DNA from: Fomes fomentarius
Taxonomy: Eukaryota; Basidiomycota; Agaricomycetes; Polyporales; Polyporaceae
Length of the DNA: 64,000 nucleotides
Assembly (NCBI GenBank): GCA_022606135.1
Contig: JABYQN010000001.1
Coordinates: 1,674,001 to 1,738,000, forward strand
Direction of reading: 5' to 3'
A program made the position numbers and the translations under genes. Every line of letters begins with the position of its first letter. Position 1 is the stretch's first letter. This document shows positions 45,066 through 56,661 of this stretch, one piece after another. The notes under the pieces are model-generated. The model made no database searches and was not told the origin of the DNA. It was given only the letters and a program-made list of their open reading frames with translations.

Positions 45066-46481
45066 CTAAGGATAGTATTCCTCCAGTACCTTTCCCCGTT
45101 TCCCCATCCAGGGCCACCGACGGTTCGGGTTAATGGAGGTGTTGGGCTCGAGCTTCCAGCCGCGCCGGGCGAGCTCGATGACCAGTCTGCAGATGTTGCG
45201 TGTGTCCTGGAGAACCAAAAGTGGCGAGGTCAGCATGGTGCGTGTCGTACAGACGTGAGAGGTTCCGCGATCAACGCCGAACTTACATCGATACCACTGT
45301 GCTGGCGGCCCTCGAAGGGCTCGAGTCCGAGCGCGTGCAGTTGGCGCGGGATGGAGAGGACGACTCTGCGCGGAAGCGGGAAGGCACCCTCCTGCGCCAG
45401 CCCCCGTGTCACTAGAAGCTCCATCTCAAGATATATGCGCTGTGAGCGACTTACTGGACTAGAACTGCGATCTCTAGCGGCTGCCGTGGTGAAGTCATGC
45501 CACTGTCCCACTACTCTCCGGACATCCATGACGTCCCAGGTAAGCCAGACCGGCACCGGTATCTGTTGCGGCCGCCACAGCGATCAGTGACCACCCTAGT
45601 TCCGCGCCCATTTGACCTGCCTTGGAGATAAAACATTGTTTCACAACGAAGTCTCGAATGTCATAGGGGCCATCGCTGCAGAAACAGAAGCGCATGAGGC
45701 GCTGCCCACTCTCGTCGATAAGTTTGTGTTTCTCCATGAACTTCCGGAAGTCTTGGAGGACTTCTGGAAAGGTGGGTGCGACATCGACTTGCTCCTGCAC
45801 ACGCGGGGGCCGCATCGATGGTCGCACGAGGCTCGAGTGTTAGTCAGAGATGGAGTACGGAACTGTTGAGACAGACCTGGGTGATGCCTGTTAGAGCGTG
45901 GCAGAAGGCTGATAGCTGAGGCCGCCATGTAGGCCTGACGAAGCTGCGGAACTGGTCGACGATCTCGAGGACACGCGCATTGCCTTTGGGAGACTTGTCT
46001 TTCCACCGAAGAAGACATACGGGCCACTCCTGTGGTATACGTACTCACGATCAGGGTGTGCGTACACGGACACGTTGAGATAGCGACTTGCGATGATTTC
46101 GTTTGGATAATCAAAACCTGCCCCCTCCATGCAGGTCGCCTCTACGTCAAGAACGAGGAAAGCATCGTATAGCTGCTTGGGACGTCTGGGCATAATGTCC
46201 TCTGAGTTGTCCTCCTGGGGAGAGTTCGCTTGAACGGGTGGATGTGCTGGCGCGTGCTCGCCACTGTGCGGGGTAGTGCTGGGAAGAGAGGGGTCTGTGC
46301 GAGCGTAGGGACAAGATTGGGAGTGGTCGAGACTAGTCTGGCCTTCACACGAGTGTGAGCTTCTGCGGAGACGCCGTTCAAGAATGATGAGGGATGCGAG
46401 GAATGCGAGGGTGGCGAGGGCGAGTGTAACGGGCAGAAGATGGGGCTGGAGGAGCTGTAGGATGTGGTTCAAGTAGGACAT
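45066..46481 (-). CDS. ERI1-type 3'-5' exoribonuclease with N-terminal membrane anchor
   Basis: DEDDh exonuclease of the ERI1/3'hExo family, which trims histone mRNA, 5.8S rRNA ends or small RNAs. Exo I is AFLVLDVEATCMEG (Asp about residue 113), then the family signature SFVRPTWRP and SAFCHALTGIT; Exo II is CSDGPYDIRDF; Exo III holds the histidine in RQHSGIDDTRNICRL. The C-terminus NPNRRWPWMGKRGK also fits. Unlike the usual soluble members, the protein starts with a hydrophobic segment at about residues 15-35 (PVTLALATLAFLASLIIL) followed by Arg residues, a likely signal anchor, and an 70-residue Ser/Pro-rich linker. The start at 46481 is the first ATG of the open frame; no later ATG before the domain is better placed except the one just before PRRPKQLYDAF. 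Six or so short introns. Confidence 0.85.
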
Positions 46482-46936
46482 AGTGCAGAGCGAGGAGAAG
46501 CAATGTCGTCCGGAGCAAGTTCGTTAGCAGCGCGATGGGTCGCAACAGGACGGTCTTCGGGGTCCGCAGCAATTTCCGAGCCTGAGCAGATGACATGGCT
46601 CGCAGCACCGAGACGACTGGGTTTCGCCGCGTCGTTCAGTCGAGAATAGCACACAGGCCATGGTCGAGTGGTTAGCAACTGTAAGTACAGGACGCGAGGG
46701 CCCAGCGTCGGCCGGTATTCCACATGCTCCCTCGGTCCCATTCATATCCCATCGGCTCGGTCGTACGGGCCGCTTCCACGTGCCGCTGCTGGCCGAGGGA
46801 TTTGGCCACTGTCCCGCCAGCGCCCAAATCTTGTATTCCGTCCGGTGCCTCTCCTGCAGCAGGGTCCTTCAACCGTCCCTCTTGCCATTCCTCTGGTAAT
46901 TGCCTCTACTAGGGCGGTCTTCAACGGCCTACCATC
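46482..46936. promoter_or_regulatory. Divergent region between ERI1-like gene and CMS1
   Basis: 455 bp between two start codons facing apart. No gene is supported, although a tRNA-like D-arm (around 46661-46680) was examined and dismissed. The region should hold both promoters. Confidence 0.45.
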
Positions 46937-48065
46937 ATGATCAGACACGGCGGCGGCGACGACCTTGATGACGACTTTGTCCCTGACGACCTAGTCGCTC
47001 TCTCCGACGAAGAGGACCTCCCTGCTACCGACGATATCGGCGAGCTTCTCAGTGCAGATGAAGACGAAGGGACGGCCCAGCCCAGCCAGGTGCAGAGCGC
47101 GGCCGCCCTCGAGAAGAAGCGGAAACGTAGGGCAAAAGAGAAGGAGCGCAAGCTCAAGGCTCGTCCTTCTTCATACTATTTTTCCGTCCTTACCTTACAT
47201 ATATTACGGACGTGAACAGAAGCGGAAGCTTGCAGAAACGATAGAGCCCGTAGAAACCCCTTCTGTAGCCGCGCAGCCCCCTGTCATGCTTGCAGACTAC
47301 ATTTCGTCATTGCAAGCCAAAACATTTTCCAAGATGTCTGGCATTGAGCTAGCCGACGTTCAGATACCCGGTAGGTCTTGCTATCTCTCATGTGTAGGTG
47401 CGTTCTCAGTGTTGACACATAGACAGAGACTTCCATAGCGGAAACGACTACATGGGCGGGATCGAGGAACTTGGACCAATTAGTGGAGTTCATTTTCAAG
47501 AGTACGGTTCAATCGCTGCTCCTCTTGCCTTGATTGCAAACGCTGACCTTCCGCAACAGTGCTTCCCACCCTGCGTACTCGCATGGGCCAGAGACCCAAA
47601 TCAAATGGGGCCCCAACCCTTCTGTTCGTTGCTGGAGCAGCCCTGCGAGTGGCGGATGTTACCAGAGTGCTCAAGGATAAGCGGTTGCGCGGAGAGAAGG
47701 GAGGCGACGTTGCTAAGTTGTTCGCGAAGCACTTTAAGCTCGAAGAACACGTCGCATATTTGAAGAGAACGAAGATTGCAGCAGCTGTGGGCACTCCAGG
47801 ACGCTTAGGCAAACTGCTTTGCGACACTGGTGCGTACCTCGCAGGATCATGAAAGACGTCCGTCTCTGACCGTCGCAATGACATAGATGCGCTCTCTACA
47901 TCTGCTCTAACTCACGTCATTCTTGATGTCTCGTTTCGAGACGTGAAGAAGCGTACTATGCTAGACATCCCGGAGACTCGGGATGAGGTATTCAGGACAG
48001 TACTTGGTGCGCCGAAAGTCTTCAACGGCTTGAAGCAGGGGACAATGCAGTTAGTGTTACTTTAG
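46937..48065 (+). CDS. CMS1: Cms1, 90S preribosome-associated protein
   Basis: Nucleolar protein of the small-subunit processome (CMSS1 in animals), with a degenerate helicase-like fold. Start MIRHGGGDDLDDDFVPDDL; an acidic N-terminus, then a Lys/Arg-rich segment (EKKRKRRAKEKERKLK). The conserved core reads PVMLADYISSLQAKTFSKMS, GAPTLLFVAGAALRVADVTR, RGEKGGDVAKLFAKHFKLEE, KIAAAVGTPGRLGKLL and LTHVILDVSFRDVKKRTML, all typical of Cms1. About 280 residues. The first intron (47159-47219) must start at GC to keep the frame between KERKLK and KRKLAET, a GC-AG intron. The next introns are ordinary. It converges on mL60 with 109 bp between stops. Confidence 0.93.
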
Positions 48066-48174
48066 TACTCACGCATCGTATATTACCCCCACACGGTCCC
48101 CTTACGGCACCTCCGAAGGTCTGCAACAGGCCTCTATAATAGTCGGGTGTATGATACAGTGGATTAGAATAGTA

Positions 48175-48665
48175 TCAGAAACCTTTGGGATTAGTCCTCA
48201 AGGTCAACTGCACGTTCTGTGAGTTTGTTGGTATTCGTGACACTGAGCAACTGTGACGTACCCGTGTCCACTTCGGAACCTTGTGAATACCTTTGCGGTA
48301 CCCCTTTACATGTCGTGAAAAGACGGTGTACTTGTCTCGTGGGGGCATCTCGTGCTCCTTCGGTAGTTCGAGAGCCTTGTCCTGCACGCACGCAACCGCT
48401 GCACGTCAGCATTTCACCACGAACACATATCAGAAGATACGCACCAATGCTGCACATTTGACACCGCTTTCCCTGACCGCCTCAATCACCGAGTCCACCT
48501 GCTTCAGACGTGCACGGACGTTCGCCTTTCGTGTACGTGACAACTTCCATGGTGTCTTCCTGCAGATGACGGTGTCAGTAGCGCATGGGAAGTCACTGCG
48601 GGAGACAACACGCACCACAGAAGACCGACGAGACTCGGCTGTGTTGGTCTGAATGCCCCGAACAT
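48175..48665 (-). CDS. MRPL31: Mitochondrial large ribosomal subunit protein mL60 (Mrpl31)
   Basis: Small mitoribosomal protein matching yeast Mrpl31. Start MFGAFRPTQPSLVGLLW at 48665; after a short intron comes KTPWKLSRTRKANVRARL with QVDSVIEAVRES, then LPKEHEMPPRDKYTVFSR, and YRKGIHKVPKWTR; the last exon gives LTLRTNPKGF and TGA at 48177-48175. The KYTVF...GYRKGIHKVPKWT block is the family hallmark. Three introns, about 105 residues. Divergent from SF3A1 with 211 bp between starts. Confidence 0.92.
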
Positions 48666-48876
48666 ATTGTCACCGCGCGGTCGACGGTGGAGGTCGCTGG
48701 TCAGTCGAAATCCAAGCGATCGGAAAGGAAGGATCCTGCTGACTAAGCAGCCAGAGGAATGGGCGCCCAATTAAGGCAGCAACACACGAAGTGACGAACT
48801 TGGCCTTGCTCCTGGCTTCACCCCAGCCTCCCCATTCTCTTCCTCACCTTTTTTTCAGGCCAGTTTCTCGCCGAAA
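48666..48876. promoter_or_regulatory. Shared mL60/SF3A1 divergent promoter
   Basis: 211 bp between the start codons of MRPL31 (minus) and SF3A1 (plus), too short for another gene, so both promoters must overlap here. A CT-rich tract and TTTTTTT precede the SF3A1 start. Confidence 0.6.
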
Positions 48877-51597
48877 ATGAGCGTGGCAACACAGTCTATG
48901 CCACCTCCCCCGACACCAGCACTGAACGGGAACGGTGTCGCCACGAACGGTGCAGATGGGACGAACGGAGTGCAATCACACAAGGAACCCAAGTTCGCGA
49001 GTGGCCTCATTCTTCCCCCTCCAGAAATCAAATGTGAGTAGTCGTATTGTATCTACTTTCTATGCTCTCTTGACGTCCCACGACCACCAGCTGTGATCGA
49101 CCGCACCGCGCTCTTTGTCGCGCGGTCCGCGAACCCGCCCCAGTTCGAGGACAAGATCCGCGAAAACCAGCGTCAGGACCCAAAGTTCAGTTTCCTCAAC
49201 CCGGCGGACCCTTACCATGCTTACTATAGACACCGCATGGACAAGGTGAACCGCGGTGAGCTCGAGGAGGAGAGCACGGCGAGCAAGGAGGGTGAGAAGA
49301 CCGAAGAGGAGCCGGTCGAGACTGCCCCCGTCGACTTGGGTGAGGAGCCTCCCATCCCGGAGTTCATCATGAATATCCCGAACGTCACGGCCATCGATTT
49401 GTGCGTGTCTCGCTCACTCGTGACCATTTGTTGCGATCCGTATTGAAGCATTTTGTGATTGCAAGGGACATCATCAAGCTCACGGCTCTCTTCACGGCGC
49501 GGAGAGGACGGCCGTTCCTCGCTGCGCTCTCCGCACGAGAGGGCAGGAACTACCAGTTTGATTTCCTGCGGCCGACACACTCGTTGTTTGGGTACTTCAA
49601 CAGGTTGGTGGAGCAGTACTCGAAAGTCCTCCTGCCTAGTAAGGAGATGCTCGCGCAGCTGAAGGAGCGTACGCAAGACGGCGCTCGGTGGAAAGACCTC
49701 GAAGTTGCGCGGAAACGTGCGCGATGGGAGCAAGTCAAGCGCGAGCAAGACAAGAAGCGGGAAGACGACAAGGAGGCGGAGCAAAGTAAGTGGTCACACT
49801 CTCCGTCGAGCCTTTAGAGAGACATGTCCTGACTTGGCATTGCAGTTGCGTTCGCTGAGATTGACTGGCACGATTATGCTATTGTGCAGACGATTGAGTT
49901 CACTGCGGCTGATGCAAATTCAGAGCTGCCACCTCCAATGAGTGTGCAAGAAGTGGAGAACATGACACTTGCGCAAAAGAGGATGGCGGCTATGATCATG
50001 GAAACGACTGCGGAAGACGTCGAGGCACACCGTGCACGCCAGGCCGCCGCCGATGCGGAGGCGGCTGCTGCTGTCGATGGGGCAGATCAGGAGGACACAG
50101 TAATGGAGGAAAGTGACGACGAGGACGACGAGATCAAGGAGAGGAGGCGCAAGGACGAAGAGGAGAGGCAGAAGGAGATCGAGCGGGCCAGGGCTATCCA
50201 GGCAAGCTCGCTGGATGTCGGTGGCCCAATGAAGATTAGGACAGACTACGTGCCCAAACGTACGTTTTACGAGTCCGGTTCTAGTACGGGCATTGGCTGA
50301 CAGTTTTCTGAAGTGCATAAGAAGGGCATCGAGAAGGTCACAACATGTACCATCTGTGGACAGCAAATACCGGTCGACGAGTTGGACGAGCACATGCGTA
50401 TCGAGCTGCTCGACCCCAAGTGGAAGTCGCAACGCGATGTCTTGGAAGCCCGCAAGGCACAGGCGTCCGAGCTCCAGCGCGGTGCGAATGTTGTCTCATC
50501 ACTCAAAAACCTTGCGCGGACGCGTGTCGACATCTTCGGTGCCGAAGCGGACGAAGAGAAGCGGAAGAAGGAAGAGGAGGAAGAGCGGCTGCGCAGGAGG
50601 GAGCGCGAGAAGGTTGTCTGGGATGGCCACACCGCGTCCAAGGCGAACACGCTCGACAAGTTCTCGATGAACTCAAACATTGACGAGCAGATTGCTGCTA
50701 TCCACCGTGCTAAGGGACTTGGGCCGTGAGTACCTCCTGCTTAGAATAGGGCGAAATGACCAGGCTGACCCTGCTTGTCTCTTTTACAGGCAGGAGCCCA
50801 ACGCGATCGGCCCAGGCATCGGGCCTGCTGCCATCCCCGCACCGTTCAACTCCCTCCCTCCAGCCCCCCCATCTCTCCCCGCACCTCCGACTGCGCCAGG
50901 CATATCCAACCCCGCATACAGCGCCGCAACAGTCTCCTCCGGCCCGCAACCACCATCTCTCTTCCCGCCTCTGCCCGCCCCTGTCATGCTTCCTCCCTTA
51001 CACTACCAAGGCATGGACGCTGCGCAGCCGTTTGGCTACCAGCCACCGCCAGCAGGTGCACCCATGATGCATCCCGCTCGTGCCGTGGCTCTGGGAGCCC
51101 CTATACCTATCGGGGCACCGCCCCAGGTCGGTACGGTGCGGAGTGCGGACGAGATGGAGGGCAATGGCGACGACGTGCCGCCTGCGAAGCGGCAGCGCGT
51201 CGCGAAGCTCCCTGGCGGCGCACTCTATCCAGAGCAGGATTGGATCAACATGCATTCGGTGAGTCCAACGTTCTCCTATCCTCAAACATGGAACTCATCT
51301 CGCGCTCCTCGCCAGCACCCCATATCGTTGCGTGTGCAGCTCCCGAACGAGCCGTCGAAGCCGGATTGGAAATTCGATGGCACCGTCATCACCATCCCCG
51401 AGCTCCCACTCAACCTGCTCGTGTCTACGCTGCGTGACCGCATCATCCAGCATACGGGTAGTACGGTCGGCGCGTCGAAGATCCGGCTGTCGTACGCGGG
51501 CAAGATGCTCACGAACGGGCAGACCGTCGCCGTGTACAACCTCGAGGACGAGGATCTGGTGGTGGCTACCGTCCGTGACGAAAAGAAGAAGAAGTAA
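48877..51597 (+). CDS. SF3A1: Splicing factor 3A subunit 1 (SF3A1/Prp21)
   Basis: U2 snRNP subunit that joins SF3A2 and SF3A3 in branch-site recognition. Start MSVATQSMPPPPTPALNGNG. SURP domain 1 reads KSVIDRTALFVARSANPPQF and FLNPADPYHAYYRHRMD; SURP domain 2 reads IIKLTALFTARRGRPFLAAL with RNYQFDFLRPTHSLFGYFN. A Glu/Lys-rich charged region, the conserved CTICGQQIPVDELDEHMRI block and a long Pro/Ala/Gly-rich linker follow. The C-terminus (PNEPSKPDWKFDGTVITI to VATVRDEKKKK) is the ubiquitin-like domain that binds U1 SL4 in animals. Ends at TAA-TAG, 51595-51600. About 750 residues; six short introns. Divergent partner is mL60. Confidence 0.95.
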
Positions 51598-51941
51598 TAG
51601 CGGCCGTGATCGAGTCGGATTCGTCTGTGGTTCTCCTTTGATGTTGCTCACCCATCTCCGCACTTACATCTTACGCCGAGGGCTTATGTTGTACCTGATA
51701 CTATTGCCTATGTAATGCATGTTCCAGAGTTACTAGTCCGATCGAAAAACGCAGAACGATTGTTGAAATCAAGGAGAAGTAGGCGTGTGCATGCAACGAC
51801 AAACTGATTAGGGAAGGGGCGACATACCGGACTATATGGGAGAAGCCGAACGCTACACTCTAGACTACACTACTGTACAATTCCACGGCTCTACCACGAG
51901 CACAGCGCGACAGACTCCATCACGGCTCAGTAGATACGAGT
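51598..51941. other. Convergent 3' region of SF3A1 and the Ubc6-type E2
   Basis: Both 3' UTRs; no gene seen. Confidence 0.5.
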
Positions 51942-53272
51942 TCACAAGATCCTACGAGCGACCAGTGCAAACACGAGAACCAGAAGCACACATATCGCCG
52001 TGTCGAGCAAGATTGGAGGCCGTCGGGATGTTTGACGTACAGCAGCGACGAGGGCGGGCTGCGGCGTCTGGTCGCGCGTCGCGGGTGGGTCGGGGGTCAT
52101 TGGAGGTGTGAAGGATTGTGTCACGAGCGAAGGGTGTGCATGTGGGCGCGTCGGCTTGGGCGCAACGAGTGGGATGGGACGATGGACAATGTGCGTGTCC
52201 GGCTGTGGGACTTGCAGGTGGACGACCTCTTCCGAAAGCTGTGGTTGAGCCAGGGCTTGAGGAGCATCCATGGGAACAGGCTCTGAAACAACGACAGGAG
52301 CGGGGGAAGGAATGGTTGTCGAGTTCTCGGCGGACGGGGTTGAGTCTTCGCTTGAAGAACTCTCAGATGCAGGTTGTGCAGGCGGGTCCGGCAAGTGTTC
52401 GAGGCTTGACTTGTTGCAGCGTGGGCATACCCAATCGCGAGACCTGCGTGGATATACCTGGTGTTACTGGAGACCTTATACCAAATTGGAATACGACATA
52501 CAAGGCAGCGAGGCGCTTCCGTTCGGCTGTAGGGTACTCAATGGCTCCGACACCTACTGCCGCAGTGCCCTTTAACGGGAAGAAACCTTGAAGGCCGATG
52601 ATAGCTGAAAGTGCACAAATAAGCAGTGGGACAAGGAAATTCTGACAATGGATGATTGCTTACCTGTCCGTACGCCCCATGCTGGCTGCCAGAGTTCTTC
52701 GTGGTCTGCAGTGATGTCGGTCACAATGAAAGCAGCGTATGACGTTGGGACGTACAGTTTGTGAAGCTGATACAGATCTGCAGGAAATATGAGAGATGCC
52801 ACGGATCGCACGGCAGAGACAGTCCCATACCTTAGTATTGAGCTCGAACCTTCCGTTGGGAGTGAGCATCATGATAGATGGCGGGCGGAAGGGGTACTCT
52901 GCTGGCAGCAATATGCGGAAGTGATACAGTCCTCCCTCGAACTCTGTGCCGGAAGGCCCCCGAATAGTACAATGCCATTCCTACGAAACTGTGAGTGTCG
53001 GTCTGTAACTAGCTGGCCTTGCTATTGCTCACAAAGATATCATCCTGGGGAGCCACCGGAATGTGAATCAATGGTCTCGGAGATGGAACGGATACCCAAC
53101 GTACCTCGAGTGGTGCTGCAGTGTAGTCTGTACATGGGTCATTTGCCAGCTCCCGGGCTTCACGCATAATCCGCTTGACAGCTGCAAGTCTGATCAGTGC
53201 GCGCCGTGGGCCACAACGGAGGTAACTAGACCCACCAGAGTTGTTCTTGTTGAGACCTGCGCGAGCAGCCAT
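51942..53272 (-). CDS. UBC6: Tail-anchored ubiquitin-conjugating enzyme, Ubc6/UBE2J type
   Basis: ER-membrane E2 of the ERAD pathway. Start MAARAGLNKNNSG, then AVKRIMREARELANDP and DDIFEWHCTIRGPSG. The UBC fold continues with LLPAEYPFRPPSIMMLTPNG and RFELNTKICISFTNYHEE, where the cysteine (about residue 95) is the catalytic one in the Ubc6-style site that lacks the usual HPN motif. It ends with WQPAWGVRTAIIGLQGFF. A Ser/Glu/Pro-rich linker of about 110 residues leads to the C-terminal membrane span TAICVLLVLVFALVARRIL. The first intron sits right after the Asn/Ser-rich N-terminus. Its architecture matches UBE2J1 and yeast Ubc6. A CPRC-like pair (VCPRCNKSS) before the linker also occurs in the UBE2J group. 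Confidence 0.94.
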
Positions 53273-53602
53273 TGCGACGACGATTGCGAGCTAAGGCAAG
53301 AAGGCCGTGTGCAAAACAGGGAGGGATATCTGGAGAGAGAATGAAGGTGAAAGCCGTTTCCTGGTGATTCCCTCCCTGCAGAACAGACGCCCATTTATGG
53401 CTTCGCTACGTGGACGCACGTGCTGGGGCGGGCCGAGATGGATTTGGGTCGTCGACTTTTCAGCAGCTCTCTAGTACCGCCACCGTCAGGTAACGCCTGA
53501 GCCTCGCTGTCCTGCTTTGTTTCTGCTTGAACTCACTCGTTGTCTTTCTGGGTTTGTTCGCTATCTGCGACTCAGACTGCGGGTCTTTAGTGAGACGGTG
53601 AA
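53273..53602. promoter_or_regulatory. Divergent region between Ubc6-type gene and MRP10
   Basis: 330 bp between facing-apart starts at 53272 (minus) and 53603 (plus). No gene; presumably both promoters. Confidence 0.45.
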
Positions 53603-53950
53603 ATGCACATTGAGAAGTTGAAGGTCAGGCCGCGCCAAGGTTTGTGCCCTCAGCAAGCTAGCCTGGTCGTACAGTCCTTGACACATCTCGTAGCGGCCGC
53701 AATTAGGCCATGCATCCCGCAGTTTGCTTCTATGCTCGCATGCTGGTCGGCGACAAACGATGTGATGTCCACTAGTGCGTGTGCCGAGTCTGCGAAGGCT
53801 CTTTTGCAATGCATGCGTACTGCGGTGAGTAGTCGTTCGGGTATGCCGATGGATTGTGTTGACAATGGGGCCTATCAGCCTGCGCCCACAAGAAAACACA
53901 AGCCGACCATCAATTACCATTTGGCTCGTCTTGGAAAGACCCTCAGCTAG
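53603..53950 (+). CDS. MRP10: Mitochondrial small ribosomal subunit protein mS37 (Mrp10), twin CX9C
   Basis: Mitoribosomal protein imported through the Mia40 pathway. Exon 1 reads MHIEKLKVRPRQ; the core has two exact CX9C pairs, CIPQFASMLAC and CAESAKALLQC; the end HKPTINYHLARLGKTLS is the family signature. Two introns of exactly 54 nt each (53640-53693 and 53825-53878) are multiples of three and free of stops, so the genomic frame is open from start to stop (115 codons), but family alignment shows they are introns. The spliced protein has 79 residues. A third-strand shadow frame on minus is not a gene. Confidence 0.9.
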   Translation: MHIEKLKVRPRQGLCPQQASLVVQSLTHLVAAAIRPCIPQFASMLACWSATNDVMSTSACAESAKALLQCMRTAVSSRSGMPMDCVDNGAYQPAPTRKHKPTINYHLARLGKTLS

Positions 53951-54494
53951 ACGTGGAGTCCGGGGGGCCATCCATTTATTACCCTACGGCCCCAGACCTT
54001 GTATCATAATACACGCGTAATATCGACGTGGGCAAGCATGTCTCCCGCATACGACTCAATAGGAGATTGGTCTCGACGTGCTGTTTCCTGGAGCTACCGG
54101 CGGGTGACTATCCGGGTGATTGACCTGCCCCGCAATGACAGCTTGTGTCGAAGAAAGGGCCAAATATGTGCGCGGGAGTGGCTGGGAGGACACTGCTTTA
54201 GTATTGTTCTGAGTCAGATATCGATGCAGGCCACCGTAGACACGCAATTGGGGCGCAGCTGTAAGGAGTGGCCCCGCCCCGAGAGTGCCATATCAGGCGA
54301 GCTTGCGCGTTGTTGTCGCCTATTTACAGAGTCACGCGACGTCGCCCCCAACCTTGAGTGCGGCAGCACCGTTTCCTGACTACTTCAGCTCCATTGTCAT
54401 CGTCCGCTCTCCCCTCCGTCTCTCGGTCCACCCACCACCGGCCTCTGTCTCAACTCATCGCTAGCACTCATCCCCCCACTCTTGATCATATAGC
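53951..54494. promoter_or_regulatory. MRP10 3' flank and ATG8 promoter region
   Basis: No gene supported. The last 100 bp before the ATG8 start are strongly CT-rich (about 54390-54480). Confidence 0.45.
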
Positions 54495-55094
<600 letters not shown>

Positions 55095-56661
55095 ACGGAC
55101 GTCTGATGTGCGCTCTCACCTTGGCCACAGTTCGTGTTCCCGTCGTTGGCGTTTTCAGTCTCAGTTTTCTCTCTCCTGCGGACGCAGACTCGATCAGCAG
55201 AATAGATACGGGCGGTGCACGTATCGCGTATCCGGGATATCTCACTTCATCTCCTTTTCATCTCCAGTTCCGCCGTGAGTACTCGTACTTGTGCCGCCGC
55301 CGTTCGCTCCTCCTATTATCCGTATCCCTCCTGTCGCCGTAACTTCACATCGCCGGAATTGATATCTCCCCCACCATCGCCGTCTGCTTCTCTCGGGTGC
55401 GGGCATTGTATTTTATTTGAGCTTGTATCGTTCAGAGCGCACTCAACGAATGGAATAATCATGCATGTATATGGGCTATTCGAGGTATCTGGATTGTGCG
55501 TGCATGTCCTAGCGGCATTGGCATTGGGGTTGCGAGTCTAAAAGCAGTGCTGCGGCAGCAACTAGCGCCCGCAAAACTCGAACTTCTGAAAACACAGTGG
55601 GTCCATGCCACGTTTGTCCTTCGACTCGTAGCCCGTCGCAACTTTGCTACCTGGTGTGAGTAGGTTGTTCTAAACCCCTCCTTTGACCAGCTTCCTACTT
55701 CTTCTATAGGTGGTGTGTGGCGTGGCCCCCCGGCCGACGCCCTTGTCCGAGTCGATGTTGGCACCGACGACGATGACTGGGGACGTCAGAAACATGTCTC
55801 GTGGTGTACCTTTTAAGCCACATAGTAGGCCATGACACTAGGGAAGGCCACGGAGAGCCTTCGGCCTACACCGATGGCCACGTTGACCCATGTTAGCGGG
55901 AGTTTTAGCCGATATCTCACATATTGAAGGTGTGGTGCTGACTCATGACTCAAGCTTTGACCGACAAGAGATGCATGGTAAGGATTGGGCCCGCAGGCAA
56001 ACGCATGCAGTCCGTAATGTAGGCGGAGCTCCCGAGCTCTAACGCAGGAGTTCCTTTACGTCTGACTTTCTCTCCTGCACATCGCGGATGAGTCGCGTCG
56101 CAAGCCAACGCACACGCGTTATGCCTCCCGTCACCGGCCGGGAAGCTGTCTGTCGACCTGCTGCATTATCATTGCACAACGTGTCAAGTTGCACGAGAGT
56201 AACGGTACCCCTGGATGTCGCCGAGGCACCACCCTTCAGGACGACACATGAAAGCTCAATAAACAAAGCCCCCTTCGACGGTCTTGAACGGGTCTTAGAA
56301 GCTGACGGCATTACGAAGAATGAAGAGGCGCCACCGCCTACGCTTTTCCTTCACCCGCCTCTGGCTACTCACGCCACCAGGCGACCACCTACAAAGCAAC
56401 CCCGGGCCTTGACTCTTAGCACAATGCCCACTTGCCCTTCCGAAGCTTTGAGACGCAGCCGAGTGTGCCAAAGCGTTAGAACCCGTTTATATACCCCGTC
56501 GTGTCCTCCTTTAGATGCTCTAGCTGACTTTCTCTTGTGGACCGACGTTCAACTTTCCCTGCTCGCTGCTGCTCCCTCCTGCTGTCGCTGTTGACGTTGA
56601 GGGCGTGGAGTGCCGAACTTGTTCAAGTCTCCCTTCCCATCTTCGCGCTACACTGGCAGCC
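55095..56661. other. Intergenic region between ATG8 and the membrane protein gene
   Basis: ATG8 3' flank and a 1 kb stretch without a supported gene. A 169-codon plus frame (56088-56594) and a 90-codon minus frame (56311-56039) overlap and have no domain. Confidence 0.4.

Noticed and set aside
46655..46735. tRNA-like D-arm (gtcgagtggttagc) upstream of CMS1
   Set aside because: No matching T-arm with a GGTTCGA-type loop and no acceptor stem closes around it, with or without an intron.
56088..56594. 169-codon plus-strand frame before the membrane protein gene
   Set aside because: Ends in a Cys/Leu-rich run without domain; overlaps a minus frame; no evidence for either.
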